A stretch of 64,000 bases of DNA from Noviherbaspirillum humi (GCF_900188095.1 NZ_FZOT01000007.1:101760-165759), one strand, 5' to 3'. Positions 14,091-23,087 are shown, numbered from the stretch's first letter. The notes: generated by a model not told the origin, from the letters alone. Translations and numbers: made by a program.

Positions 14091-16400
14091 GTGAAGAAAC
14101 GCCAGAATCGTCACAGCAAACCCATGCTCATCGCCAGCGCCGCCATGGCCGTGCTCGCCGGCTGCGGCGGCAGCCCGCAGGACGGCGCCAGTGCAGGCGC
14201 TTCGCGCCAGCTGGCCGACGGCACGTTCAGCCTGCTGTCGCCATTGGCGCCTGCCAGCGATCTCGGCGGCGCCGACACGCCGCAGCCGGATTACAGCAGC
14301 CAGTCGCTGTACAGCGGCCCCGGCCCGCGCCCCGGACCGGATCTCCTGTATGCTGCGCCGCCACGCGCACCGCAACTCGAGAACGCCGGCATCTGGAAAG
14401 CCCGGCCCATCCTCGTCTCCGGCGCCAGCGCCTACCGGCGCGGCGAATTCCTCTACCAGGATTTCCTGTATGACGACCGCGGCGCCAAGGCCTTGCCCGA
14501 CCCGGCCGATCCGCGCGTGAAGGCCGAGACCTTCTCCGGCGGCAGCGGCACCTATACCTACCCGAGCGATCCAGCCTTTGCCAACAATGCCGCCGACATC
14601 GTCGAGCTGCGCATCAAGCCGCAATCCACCCATACCGCCTTCCGGCTGACGATGAACAGCCTGCTCGATCCGGCCAGGCTGGCCTTCACCATTGCCATCG
14701 GCGACTCGGCCGCGCCGCGGCCCTTCCCGTTCGGCGCCAACGTCTCGGCGCCGGCGCGCTTCTTCCTCACCGTGCATGGCAGCGAAGCGGTGCTCACCGA
14801 TGCCGCCACCGGAGCGGCCATCACGCCAGCGCCGGCCGTCAGCATCGATCTGGAACGGCGCCAGATCCAGGTGAATGTGCCGACCGCCGCCTGGAACCCC
14901 GGCAAGGGCGTCGTGCGCATCGCCGCCGGCGCCGGTCTTTGGGATGCCGCCAACAACCGCTACCTGCTGCCGACGCCGACCGCATCGGCCAGCCAGCCCG
15001 GCGGCGCCGGCCAATTGCTTGCACCGCCTGCCTTCTTCAACGTCGCCTTCCGGTTCAACGAGCCGGATGCCTACTGGCGCGAGCAGGCCCAGTCGCAAGC
15101 CTTGGCCAGCGGCGACATCAGCGCCTTCTACGCCAACGTCGATTTCGGCAAGCTGGCAGCCAACGTCAATGACGACATGCCGGGGCAGCCGCAAGGCGTG
15201 CCGCAGTCCGGACCGATCAACCGCATCTTCGCCAGCCACGTGGAAACGAAACAGGGCGTGGACTTCAGCGTCGATTGCGGCAGCGCGCCGACCTGCAAGG
15301 GCGAGTACCGCGGACAGCTGCAGCCTTACACACTTTACCTGCCGACCAAGCCGAAGCCTGCGGGCGGCTATGGCCTGACGCTGCTCCTGCATTCGCTCGG
15401 CGGCAACCACAACCAGTACTTCGCTTCGAAGAATCAGTCGCAGCTCGGCGAGCGCGGCCAGGGCCATCTCGTCGCCACCGCCCTCGGGCGCGGGCCGGAT
15501 GGCTGGTATGTGGAAGATGCGGCCGCCGATACCTTCGAGATGTGGGCCGACATCGCGCGCAACTATCCGCTCAATGCCGACATGACCTCGATCAGCGGCT
15601 ACTCCATGGGCGGCCATGCCACCTACAAATTCGGCACTCGCTATCCGGACCTGTTCGCCAAGGCCCATGCGGTGGTGGGGCCGCCGGCCCTCGGCATCTG
15701 GGCGCCGCCGGCCGAACCGACCGGCGGCGACGCGACCAACACCTATCATTTGCTGCCGGGCCTGCGCAACATCCCGATCATGATGTGGGTACAGGCCACC
15801 GATGAACTGGTGCCGTATGTCGGCACCAAGGCGCAAGCGCAGCGGCTGGACGACCTCGGCTACCGCTATCGCTTCGACACCTTCACCACCGGCGATCATC
15901 TGGCGCTGGCGCTCAATGACGAGTTCCAGGGCAGTGCCGACTTCCTCGGCGACGCCATCGTCAACCGCAACCCGGCGCACGTGACCTACGTGGCCAACCC
16001 GGCGATGGACGTGCCTTCGCGCGGCCTGGTGGGCAACCATGCGTACTGGCTGTCGAAGATCGCGGTGCGCGATACCGGCGCCGGCGCCCCGCGCGGCAGC
16101 ATCGACGCGATCTCCCGCGCCTTCGGCGAGGGCGATCCGGTCGCCTCGCCCACCGGCAGCGGCGCCGGCGTCATCACCGGCAAGCTCGGCGCGCAGGCTT
16201 ACGTCAGCCAGTACAAGACGTGGAGCCTGCCGACGGCGACCGCAGCTGCGGACCGGCTGGATATCGTCGCCCGCAATGTGTCGAGCGTGACGGTGAACGT
16301 GCAGCGCGCCAAGCTGAGCTGCAATGCGGCGCTGGTGGTGGATACGGACGGGCCGCTGACGGTGGAGCTGGAGGGGTGCGGTCGGCAGGTGAGGTATTGA
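14091..16400 (+). CDS. Large secreted lipoprotein with alpha/beta-hydrolase (esterase) domain
   Basis: A 769-residue lipoprotein. The GTG start at 14091 follows AGGAG; the lipobox is VLAGC with the lipidated Cys near residue 28. Residues about 100-310 form a beta-rich domain (ADIVELRIKPQSTHTAFRLT; FFLTVHGSEAVLTDA; GAGLWDAANNRYLLP), resembling carbohydrate-binding modules attached to glucodextranase-like enzymes. Residues about 390-650 form an alpha/beta hydrolase: LLLHSLGGNHNQYF (oxyanion region), nucleophile Ser in SISGYSMGGHATYKFG (GxSxG), a probable acid in ATDELVPY, and His in FTTGDHLALA. It probably cleaves an ester or polymer outside the cell, anchored to the envelope. The substrate is unknown; polyester depolymerase or peptidase are alternatives. 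Confidence 0.82.
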   Translation: MKKRQNRHSKPMLIASAAMAVLAGCGGSPQDGASAGASRQLADGTFSLLSPLAPASDLGGADTPQPDYSSQSLYSGPGPRPGPDLLYAAPPRAPQLENAGIWKARPILVSGASAYRRGEFLYQDFLYDDRGAKALPDPADPRVKAETFSGGSGTYTYPSDPAFANNAADIVELRIKPQSTHTAFRLTMNSLLDPARLAFTIAIGDSAAPRPFPFGANVSAPARFFLTVHGSEAVLTDAATGAAITPAPAVSIDLERRQIQVNVPTAAWNPGKGVVRIAAGAGLWDAANNRYLLPTPTASASQPGGAGQLLAPPAFFNVAFRFNEPDAYWREQAQSQALASGDISAFYANVDFGKLAANVNDDMPGQPQGVPQSGPINRIFASHVETKQGVDFSVDCGSAPTCKGEYRGQLQPYTLYLPTKPKPAGGYGLTLLLHSLGGNHNQYFASKNQSQLGERGQGHLVATALGRGPDGWYVEDAAADTFEMWADIARNYPLNADMTSISGYSMGGHATYKFGTRYPDLFAKAHAVVGPPALGIWAPPAEPTGGDATNTYHLLPGLRNIPIMMWVQATDELVPYVGTKAQAQRLDDLGYRYRFDTFTTGDHLALALNDEFQGSADFLGDAIVNRNPAHVTYVANPAMDVPSRGLVGNHAYWLSKIAVRDTGAGAPRGSIDAISRAFGEGDPVASPTGSGAGVITGKLGAQAYVSQYKTWSLPTATAAADRLDIVARNVSSVTVNVQRAKLSCNAALVVDTDGPLTVELEGCGRQVRY

Positions 16401-16422
16401 GGGGCTGATTGTGAGGGAGGGC

Positions 16423-16583
16423 GTAGCAGGGGTTTCGCGACGCATGCGTCGTGCCTGCGAAGCCGGTTGCGCTTGCAAGCGCAACCGTGGGTGAGGTTCA
16501 AAGCCTGACTACCCAGTCCCCTCCCCTTCAAGGGGAGGGTTAGGGTGGGGATGGGTTTCTGTAGCGCTTAAAGAACGTTCTTT
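16423..16583. repeat. Left arm of a large inverted repeat mosaic
   Basis: This stretch contains, in order, GGGGTTTCGCGACGCATGCG, the 22-bp palindrome core GGTTGCGCTTGCAAGCGC, a GTGAGGTTCAAAGCCTGAC block, a CCCTCCCCTTCAAGGGGAGGG block and a 14-bp perfect palindrome AAAGAACGTTCTTT (16570-16583). The same blocks reappear in reverse order and orientation at 16733-16890, so the two form a long, imperfect inverted repeat around about 150 unrelated bases. Confidence 0.8.
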
Positions 16584-16732
16584 AAATGCGGAAGAAACCC
16601 AACCTCAGCCACAGCAGCGCCTGCAGGCGCAATCGTGGAAAGGCAGGGGTTTCGCGATGCACCGCTCCGCCCCTGCGCAGCCGGTTGCGCTTGCAGGCGC
16701 TGTTGTGGATGAGGGGAGTTTCTGCCGTGACT

Positions 16733-16890
16733 GGAGAATATTCTTTAATTGCGAAGGAGACCCATCCCCACCCTAACCCTCCCCTTGAAGGGGAGGGGAT
16801 TCTGTAGTCAGGCTTTGAACCTCACCCACGGTCAGGCTTGCAAGCCTGACCGGCTCCGCAGGCGCAACGCATGCGTTGCGAAACCCCTGC
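16733..16890. repeat. Right arm of the inverted repeat mosaic
   Basis: Inverted counterpart of 16423-16583: AGAATATTCT, the block ACCCTAACCCTCCCCTTGAA, the GTCAGGCTTTGAACCTCACC block, then the palindrome GGTCAGGCTTGCAAGCCTGACC (a variant of the 22-bp palindrome in the array) and CGCAACGCATGCGTTGCG. It runs straight into the 69-bp tandem array. Confidence 0.8.
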
Positions 16891-17165
16891 CTTTCCACGG
16901 TTGCGCTTGCAAGCGCAACCGGCTTCGCAGGCGCAACGCATGCGTTGCGAAACCCCTGCCTTTCCACGGTTGCGCTTGCAAGCGCAACCGGCTTCGCAGG
17001 CGCAACGCATGCGTTGCGAAACCCCTGCCTTTCCACGGTTGCGCTTGCAAGCGCAACCGGCTTCGCAGGCGCAACGCATGCGTTGCGAAACCCCTGCCTT
17101 TCCACGGTTGCGCTTGCAAGCGCAACCGGCTTCGCAGGCGCAACGCATGCGTTGCGAAACCCCTG
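16861..17165. repeat. 69-bp tandem repeat array, four full copies plus a partial one
   Basis: Near-identical 69-bp units begin at 16861, 16930, 16999, 17068 and 17137 (last one partial). Each unit holds two perfect palindromes: the 18-mer CGCAACGCATGCGTTGCG and a 22-mer centred on GCGCTTGCAAGCGC, joined by AAACCCCTGCCTTTCCAC and GGCTTCGCAGG. Because 69 is a multiple of three, several frames stay open through the array and look like repeat proteins, but they lack ribosome binding sites. The array sits between convergent genes, typical for REP/BIME-like elements. There are no unique spacers, so it is not CRISPR. Confidence 0.92.
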
Positions 17166-17176
17166 CTACGCCCCCT

Positions 17177-18007
17177 CTACAACGGCGTGGCTTCCAGCTG
17201 CCGTGCCAGCTCGATCAACCGCGGCCGCACCTGATCCAGCAAAAACTTCTTCGACAGACTGGTCGCCGGCCCCCCGCAGTTCAGCGCCATGGATGGAATC
17301 GTGCCGCTGGTGCGGAAGGCCACGGCGATGGCGTTCACTTCCTTCTGCCACTCGCCGAAGGAAGTCGTGCAGCCATACGCCTTGTAGTCCTGGCCGCCCC
17401 GGGTGATCCCTTGTCGGATCGCGGTGCTCGCCTTCGCATCCTGCTCGGCGGCGAGCCGGAGGACCGCGTCGCGTTCTTCCTTCGTTGCGCAGGCGAGCCA
17501 GGCCCGGCCCATGGCGCTGGTGGCGAGGGAGACGCGCGATCCCACCTGCAGCGTCAGTGCCAGGGTGGCGCTGCTGCGCGCCACCTCCGTGTAAATCATC
17601 GACAGCCGGTCGCGCACGCCCAGCGCCACCGTGGCGCCGGAGAATTCACTGAGCTGATGCATCAGCGGACGCGCAAACTGGCGAATGTCCATGCGCGCCA
17701 GCATGGTGCTGCCCAGGGCGAGCGCCGCCGTGCCGAGGGCGAAGCCGGTCTCGGTCGGCACCAGGAAGCCGCGCTGGCTGAGGGTATGGACGATGCGGGT
17801 CACCGTCGACTTCGGCAGGCCGCAACGTTCGGCAATCTGCAGGTTGGAGAGGGAGCGATCGGCGCTGCGGAAGCAGGACAGCACATCGAGGCCGCGCGCC
17901 AGCGCGGTAATGAAGTAACGGTCTTCGGCAGCGCCGGATTCTGCTTCGTCAGCGTGCTCCGGGTCGTCTGCGATGGGGCGGCGGGTCATCGTCGGATGGG
18001 TCTCCAT
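17177..18007 (-). CDS. IclR family transcriptional regulator
   Basis: A 276-residue regulator. The N-terminal winged helix (about residues 30-95) contains LDVLSCFRSADRSLSNLQIA and the recognition helix CGLPKSTVTRIVHTLSQRGF. The IclR effector-binding domain follows (about 105-265), with LHQLSEFSGATVALGVRD, GRAWLACATKEERDAVL and the family's C-terminal Ser/Gly core around GTIPSMALNCGGPAT. Such proteins bind a small catabolic intermediate and control nearby degradation operons. It lies at the downstream end of the minus-strand catabolic cluster (24.2-18.2 kb), separated from the LysE gene by 155 bases. The link to that cluster is inferred from position. Confidence 0.92.
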   Translation of the reverse strand: METHPTMTRRPIADDPEHADEAESGAAEDRYFITALARGLDVLSCFRSADRSLSNLQIAERCGLPKSTVTRIVHTLSQRGFLVPTETGFALGTAALALGSTMLARMDIRQFARPLMHQLSEFSGATVALGVRDRLSMIYTEVARSSATLALTLQVGSRVSLATSAMGRAWLACATKEERDAVLRLAAEQDAKASTAIRQGITRGGQDYKAYGCTTSFGEWQKEVNAIAVAFRTSGTIPSMALNCGGPATSLSKKFLLDQVRPRLIELARQLEATPL

Positions 18008-18162
18008 GGCGGCGCACGGCGGCGCCGGTGTGTCGGCAAGGTTTCCTGGCCGACTCTACAGGATGTGCGAATGGACGGCAAACGCTGTGAGCCCATGCAT
18101 GAAGCCAATCGGCAGCGGTGCCATGAGGTGCGCGCTCGCGGGCAAGGCGGCTCGCGCACCGC

Positions 18163-18792
18163 TTAGCGGCTGCGTTGATCGCCGGCGAACGCGGCCAGCA
18201 GGCCCAGGCCGAGGAAGATGGCGCCGCCAAGCCGGCGACCGATGCGCGTCAGCCGCGGCGCCATCATCCCGGCAGCGATCGCATAGCAGGCATCGGTGAG
18301 CGCGGCGATGGCGACGAACGCCATGCCGAGCGTAAGGATGGGCATGACGCCCTGCGCCTGCGGCGCCAGGAACTGCGGCAGGAAGGCGGCGAAGAAAATC
18401 GTGGTCTTGGGATTGAAGAGCGCCACCACGACCCCGTCGCGGAAGACGTCCAATGGCGATGCCGGCGCCGGCGGCGATGCGCCGGCGACATCCACGCGCG
18501 ACAGGAGCATGCGCAGGCCGAGCCAGACGAGATAGAGCGCGCCGGCGAGCCTGACCAGGGTGAATGCGGCACTCGAGACGGCGAACAGCGCCGCCAGCCC
18601 GAACGAAGCAGCCAGCGCATTGGCGAGATTGGCAAGCGCCACGCCGGCCGCCGATGCCAGGCCGGAGGCCCTGCCCTGCACCAGGCTTCGGGTCACGATG
18701 TAGAGCACGCCGGGCCCAGGCATGACGGCAAGCAGCAGGCTGGCCAGCAGGAAGCCGGACAGCAGCGGCCAGGGTGGCAATATGGCATCCAT
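18163..18792 (-). CDS. LysE family exporter
   Basis: Inner-membrane exporter of 209 residues with six predicted helices, of the LysE/RhtB family that exports amino acids and related small molecules. Family features: the N-terminal LLASLLLAVMPGPGVLYIVTRS (proline/glycine motif), GVALANLANALAASFGLAAL, and AGALYLVWLGLRMLLSR in helix 3. The ATG at 18792 has a very strong site (GAGGAGG, spacing 6); an in-frame ATG 18846 would overlap the neighbouring gene's intergenic space and lacks such a site. It is 61 bases downstream of the amidohydrolase gene and probably in the same transcript. It may relieve build-up of an amine or amino acid product. Confidence 0.9.
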   Translation of the reverse strand: MDAILPPWPLLSGFLLASLLLAVMPGPGVLYIVTRSLVQGRASGLASAAGVALANLANALAASFGLAALFAVSSAAFTLVRLAGALYLVWLGLRMLLSRVDVAGASPPAPASPLDVFRDGVVVALFNPKTTIFFAAFLPQFLAPQAQGVMPILTLGMAFVAIAALTDACYAIAAGMMAPRLTRIGRRLGGAIFLGLGLLAAFAGDQRSR

Positions 18793-18853
18793 CGACTCAC
18801 CTCCTCGAAAACGGCCGGTCGGCAGACGGCAGGCGTGCCGCATCAACCGCCCA

Positions 18854-20272
18854 TCAACTCCCCATCAAGCGCGCCGTCGCCGCACGCGCCTGCGACGCCA
18901 GCCGCCAGATATCCACGCCGGGAATGTAGTCATCCTCGACGATCATCCTGCCGCCGACGAACAGGTTCCTCAAGCGAGGCCGGCCGCCCGACGCGACCGG
19001 ACCGATGGCCGGGTCGTGCAGGCCGAAGTAGCGCGGGTCGTCCAGCGACCAGATCGCCAGGTCGGCGGCGCAGCCGGGACGCAGACCGTCCAGCGCTTCC
19101 AGCCCCAGCACCCGGGCGCCGCCGGTCGTTCCCCACCGTACCACATCCTCCACCGAAGCGGCATCCGCCCCGCCCTCGAAGCTTCCGCCGCGATGGGCGG
19201 CCTGCGCCTGCTGGCCGACGCGGGCGCGCTGCAGCAGCCAGGCGGCATGGGTTTCCGAGATCATGTCGGCCGCTTCATTGGAAGCCGCGCCGTCGACCCC
19301 GATCGACACCGGCACGCCGGCCGCCTCCAGCTCGCGGATGGGCGCGATGCCGCTGCCCAGCCGGCCGTTGCTCTGCGGGCAGTGGGCAATGCCGGTGCCG
19401 GTGCGGCCGAGCAGGTTGATTTCCTCCGGATCGAGCTTTACCAGGTGGGCAAACCAGACGTCCGGCCCGAGCCAGCCATGTTCGCCGACGAATTCCACCG
19501 GCCGGCAGCCATGGCTGGCATGGGCGGCGTTCTGGTACTCCACCGTTTCCGAGAGATGGCTGTGCAGGCGGATGCCGAGCTTGCGCGCCACGGCGGCCGT
19601 TTCCCGCAGCTGCGCCGGCGACATGGAGTAAAGCGCGGTGGTCGGCGCCATCACGATCCGGCGCATCGCATCCGGCGCCGGGTCGTGATACCGCTGCACC
19701 AGCCGCTCCATGTCGGCGAGGTAGCCCTCCAGGGTCTCGGCGCGCAGCGAGGCCGGCAAGTCGGCTTCCAGCTGCCGGGTCTGGGTGGCGCCGCCGCGGC
19801 ACAGGATGAAGCGCAGGCCGAGCGCTTCCGCCTCCTCGAACAGGATGGCGGAGGTGTCGTAGGGCATGCCGGGGTAGTACAGGTAATTGTGGTCGGCGAC
19901 GGTGCCGCAGCCGGAGCGAACCAGTTCCACCAGGCCGATGCGCACCGCGACCCGGAACAGGTCCTCGTCGAACTTGGGCCGGTAGCGGTAGGGCGTGGCG
20001 CCGAGCCAAGGCGTGAGCGAAAGATTGATGCCGCCCGGATCGCCCTTGAGCAGCGACTGGAACAGGTGATGGTGGGTGTTGACCCAGGACGGATAGATCA
20101 CGCAGTCGGTGGCGTCGACGACGCGCTCGCCGGGTTCCGGCAGCAGCCTGCCGATGGCGGAGATGACGCCGTTCGCCACCCGCAGGTCGGGGCCGGGATG
20201 GCGCGCCTGCGCGCCCGGCAGACCGGTCATGATGGCGGCCGCGTTGCGGATCAGGAAGGAAGTGTCTTTCAT
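18854..20272 (-). CDS. Amidohydrolase, 8-oxoguanine deaminase-like
   Basis: A 472-residue metal-dependent deaminase/hydrolase of the AtzB / 8-oxoguanine deaminase branch. Metal and catalytic residues visible: HxH in VNTHHHLFQSL, His in RLHSHLSETVEY, His in VWFAHLVKLDPEE, and Asp in IGVDGAASNEAADM. The stretch RSGCGTVADHNYLYYPG is close to the GCTTAADHHYL segment of characterised 8-oxoguanine deaminases, and HCPQSNGRLGSGI completes the pattern. The likely reaction removes an amino group from a purine or triazine ring (8-oxoguanine to urate in the model enzymes). It is encoded with an ABC importer and a Rieske oxygenase, which suggests a catabolic rather than repair role. Substrate not proven. 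Confidence 0.88.
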   Translation of the reverse strand: MKDTSFLIRNAAAIMTGLPGAQARHPGPDLRVANGVISAIGRLLPEPGERVVDATDCVIYPSWVNTHHHLFQSLLKGDPGGINLSLTPWLGATPYRYRPKFDEDLFRVAVRIGLVELVRSGCGTVADHNYLYYPGMPYDTSAILFEEAEALGLRFILCRGGATQTRQLEADLPASLRAETLEGYLADMERLVQRYHDPAPDAMRRIVMAPTTALYSMSPAQLRETAAVARKLGIRLHSHLSETVEYQNAAHASHGCRPVEFVGEHGWLGPDVWFAHLVKLDPEEINLLGRTGTGIAHCPQSNGRLGSGIAPIRELEAAGVPVSIGVDGAASNEAADMISETHAAWLLQRARVGQQAQAAHRGGSFEGGADAASVEDVVRWGTTGGARVLGLEALDGLRPGCAADLAIWSLDDPRYFGLHDPAIGPVASGGRPRLRNLFVGGRMIVEDDYIPGVDIWRLASQARAATARLMGS

Positions 20273-20323
20273 GGATTCGTCTTGTCGTGACGTTGCATGG
20301 GCGCGGACCGCGAAGCTGCCGGA

Positions 20324-21175
20324 TTATTCCAGCTCGCTCTCGTGCCAGCTGGAGAGGCAGGCGCGCGACAGCGCCACCATCAGCGCGAACAGCAGCACGC
20401 CGGTGACGGTGATCATCAGCAGCGCCGCGAACAGGCGCGGGATATTGAGCTCGAAGCCGGCCTGCAGGATCTGGTAGGCCAGGCCGGTGCTGGTGCCGCC
20501 GGTGCCGGCGACGAACTCCGCCACCACCGCGCCGATCAGCGACAGGCCGCTGGAGATGCGCAGGCCGCCGAAGAAGCTGGGCAGCGCGCTCGGGATGCGC
20601 AGCCGCACCAGGATCTGCCAGCGGCTGGCGCGGTTCAGCCTGAACAGGTTCAGCAGGCTGGGCTGCACGCTGCGCAGGCCGAGCACGGTGTTGGAGATGA
20701 TGGGGAACAGCGCCATCATGGTGGCGCACAGCGTGAGCGCGATCACCGGCGTCTTGACCCAGATGATGATCAGCGGGGCGATGGCGACGATGGGCGTGAC
20801 CTGCAGCAGGATGGCATACGGAAACAGCGCCGCCTCCAGCACGCGGCTCTGCACGAACAGGAAGGCGACCGCCACGCCGATCACCACCGCCAGCGCGAAG
20901 GCGAGGAAGGTGATGCGCAGCGTGGTCAGCAGCGCGCCGAACAGCAGCGCCCAGTCGGCCACCAGGGTCCTGAAGATCGCCGCCGGCGACGGCACCAGAT
21001 AGACCGGCACATCCAGCACCGTGCACAGCATCTGCCACAGCAGCAGCAGCAGCGCGCCCACCGCCATCGGCGCCAGCACCGCCTGCATCCGCGGCGACGC
21101 CAGCAGGGGCTTGCGCAGCGCCGCCGCCTTCTGCGCCGGCGTGACTTTCATCGGAATGTTCATTGCGCGACTCAT
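20324..21175 (-). CDS. ABC transporter permease, SsuC/TauC/ThiX type
   Basis: Inner-membrane permease, 283 residues, with six predicted helices. The BPD_transp_1 coupling motif appears as NTVLGLRSVQPSLLNLFRLN (position of the EAA loop), followed by LRIPSALPSFFGGLRISSGL. It forms the channel for the ATPase encoded 10 bases upstream and the binding protein at 23.2-24.2 kb. The subfamily imports nitrate, sulfonates, taurine or thiamine-precursor-like pyrimidines. It sits between the ATPase and amidohydrolase genes in one minus-strand run. Confidence 0.92.
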   Translation of the reverse strand: MSRAMNIPMKVTPAQKAAALRKPLLASPRMQAVLAPMAVGALLLLLWQMLCTVLDVPVYLVPSPAAIFRTLVADWALLFGALLTTLRITFLAFALAVVIGVAVAFLFVQSRVLEAALFPYAILLQVTPIVAIAPLIIIWVKTPVIALTLCATMMALFPIISNTVLGLRSVQPSLLNLFRLNRASRWQILVRLRIPSALPSFFGGLRISSGLSLIGAVVAEFVAGTGGTSTGLAYQILQAGFELNIPRLFAALLMITVTGVLLFALMVALSRACLSSWHESELE

Positions 21176-21185
21176 GGTTTTCCTT

Positions 21186-22013
21186 TCAATCGAACTGATG
21201 CTGGTTGGCTTCCACCAGCAGATCGGACAGCTGCTTGCAATGGCCGATGAACTGCGGCGAGACGCGGAAGTCCTCGCTCCGTTCCAGCGGCCCGTCGATC
21301 GGCACGTCGGCGATCACCCGTCCGGGCCGGGCCGCCATCACCACCACCCGCGACGACAGGTAAACCGCCTCGTAGATGCTGTGGGTGACGAACACCACGG
21401 TGAGGTCGCGTTGCAGCCACAGCTGGCGCAGGTCGGCATCGAGCTTGTTGCGGGTGAATTCGTCCAGCGCGCCGAAGGGTTCGTCCATCAGCAGCACGTT
21501 CGGCTCGGTGGCCAGCGCCCGGGCGATGGAGGCGCGCATCTGCATGCCGCCCGACAGCTCGCGCGGATAGGCGTGGCCGAACCTGCCGAGGCCGACCAGC
21601 GACAGCGCCTGCTCCACCCGGGCGTCGCTCGCCTCGCGCGGCACCCCGGCCAGGTCCAGCGGCAGGCGCACGTTGTCCGCCACCCTGGCCCAGGGCATCA
21701 GGGTGGCTTCCTGGAACACCATGGCCAGGGTGCGCCCAGGCGTGTTCACGGTGGCCATGCCGCCGCCCCACCACCGCACCTGGCCAGCGGACGGCTGCTC
21801 CAGGCCGGCGAACATCTTCAGCAGCGTGCTCTTGCCGCAGCCCGACGGACCGAGCAGCGACACGAATTCGCCGCGCCCGATCTCCAGCTTGACGCGATCC
21901 AGCGCCCGCGTGCCGTTGGGATAGGTTTTTTCGACCTGGTTGGCGAGCAGCACCGCATCCCCGCTGCCGGGATCGGATGGCGGCTGCGTCCGACTGACTT
22001 CTGCATGTTTCAT
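21186..22013 (-). CDS. ABC transporter ATP-binding protein, SsuB/TauB type
   Basis: Cytoplasmic ATPase of 275 residues that energises the adjacent permease. Walker A is LLGPSGCGKSTLLKM, the Q-loop is VFQEATLMPW, the ABC signature is ELSGGMQMRASIARAL, Walker B is NVLLMDEPFGALDEF, and the switch His is in VFVTHSIYEAVYL. The gene follows the Rieske gene by 42 bases and precedes the permease by 10. The full-length domain is intact and no fusion is present. Confidence 0.94.
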   Translation of the reverse strand: MKHAEVSRTQPPSDPGSGDAVLLANQVEKTYPNGTRALDRVKLEIGRGEFVSLLGPSGCGKSTLLKMFAGLEQPSAGQVRWWGGGMATVNTPGRTLAMVFQEATLMPWARVADNVRLPLDLAGVPREASDARVEQALSLVGLGRFGHAYPRELSGGMQMRASIARALATEPNVLLMDEPFGALDEFTRNKLDADLRQLWLQRDLTVVFVTHSIYEAVYLSSRVVVMAARPGRVIADVPIDGPLERSEDFRVSPQFIGHCKQLSDLLVEANQHQFD

Positions 22014-22055
22014 CTTGGCTCCTTCGCGCTGTCCGGTTGCATCGAGGCTGTCCGC

Positions 22056-23087
22056 TCAGGCCGCGGCCGGCGGATTGAACACCTCTTCCTCGCCATGGCG
22101 GCGGAGCAGCTCGAACAGCATGCGCCGCATCAGCAGGCCGGGCTTGTCCGACTCCATGTGCACCTCCGCCTTGCGCCGGATGTCGACGCTGGCATCGTGA
22201 TCGGTGGCTTCGAGGATGTCGCGGTCTTCGTCGGTGATCGGCCTGTCCCAATCGATCAGCTCCTGGGTCGAGCAGCTCGCCTCGTCGTCGTTGCGGTACA
22301 GCCATTGCGCCAGCATGATGGTCTTGTCGTCGATCGGCGTGGCGCAGTTGTAGATGATGTGGTGCCGTCCCGATGCCGGATAAACGCAGCCGAAGCGGCG
22401 CGAGAACGGCAGGTACCAGCGGTTGATGAGATGGCGCTCGGTGACCGGATCGGTAGTGCCGGTGACCCGGAAGCTGGCCGGCGGGTTCCTGATCGGCACG
22501 TGGGTTTCCGCTTCGAAGCCCCAGTCGTTCGGCCGGAACTCATACTTCGACGGCACCGGGTTGTCGATCATGCCGAAGTTCGACTTGTGCACGAAGCTGA
22601 AGTGGGAATTGTCGAAGGAGTTTTCCATCACCCGCAGCGGGCTGGTGTTCCACTTCTCGTAGAACTGCAGGATGCGGCGGTACGCGGGATCGCCTTCCTC
22701 CGGGAAGTCGGGAATCGGCTGCAGCGGCTCGTCCAGCGCCACCCAGACATAGCCATAGCGTTCCTGGCAGCGGTAGGCGGCGACGCGGGCGCCGTCGGGG
22801 ATGGCGCCGGTGCGGGATTGCGGGATGCGCACGCAGGCGCCATTCAGGTCGTAGGTCCAGCCGTGGTAGCCGCAGACGATGTTGCCGTTCTCGACGAAGC
22901 CCTTGGACAGCTTGGCGGTGCGGTGGCAGCAGCGGTCCTGCAGCGCGGCCGGCTTGCCGTCCCCGCCCTTCCACAGGACGAGTTTCTCGCCCAGCAGGGT
23001 GAAGGGCTTGGGGCCGTCGTCCAGCATCGACATCGGCATCAGCGCATACCAGAACCTGCGCAGGACTTTTTGTTGGGTGACGAGCAT
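22056..23087 (-). CDS. Rieske non-heme iron oxygenase, alpha subunit
   Basis: A 343-residue oxygenase component that hydroxylates or demethylates an aromatic or heteroaromatic ring. The N-terminal Rieske [2Fe-2S] domain has the CxH...CxxH ligands as RCCHRTAKLSKGF and VCGYHGWTYDL. The mononuclear iron site is in ENSFDNSHFSFVHK (Asn/Asp-x2-His-x4-His type), with a third carboxylate expected near the C-terminus. Size and layout match vanillate demethylase VanA and the urate-oxidising HpxD type. No reductase partner is encoded nearby, so electrons must come from elsewhere. The ATG is at 23087. It lies between the binding-protein gene and the ATPase gene of the importer, so its substrate is probably the imported compound. 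Confidence 0.9.
   Translation of the reverse strand: MLVTQQKVLRRFWYALMPMSMLDDGPKPFTLLGEKLVLWKGGDGKPAALQDRCCHRTAKLSKGFVENGNIVCGYHGWTYDLNGACVRIPQSRTGAIPDGARVAAYRCQERYGYVWVALDEPLQPIPDFPEEGDPAYRRILQFYEKWNTSPLRVMENSFDNSHFSFVHKSNFGMIDNPVPSKYEFRPNDWGFEAETHVPIRNPPASFRVTGTTDPVTERHLINRWYLPFSRRFGCVYPASGRHHIIYNCATPIDDKTIMLAQWLYRNDDEASCSTQELIDWDRPITDEDRDILEATDHDASVDIRRKAEVHMESDKPGLLMRRMLFELLRRHGEEEVFNPPAAA

Noticed and set aside
16773..17148. Repeat-protein-like open frames across the 69-bp array
   Set aside because: Open only because 69 is divisible by three; all three frames on a strand are equally open and none has a ribosome binding site.
16861..17165. CRISPR array
   Set aside because: The units are tandem and near-identical over their full length with no unique spacers, and no cas genes are near.
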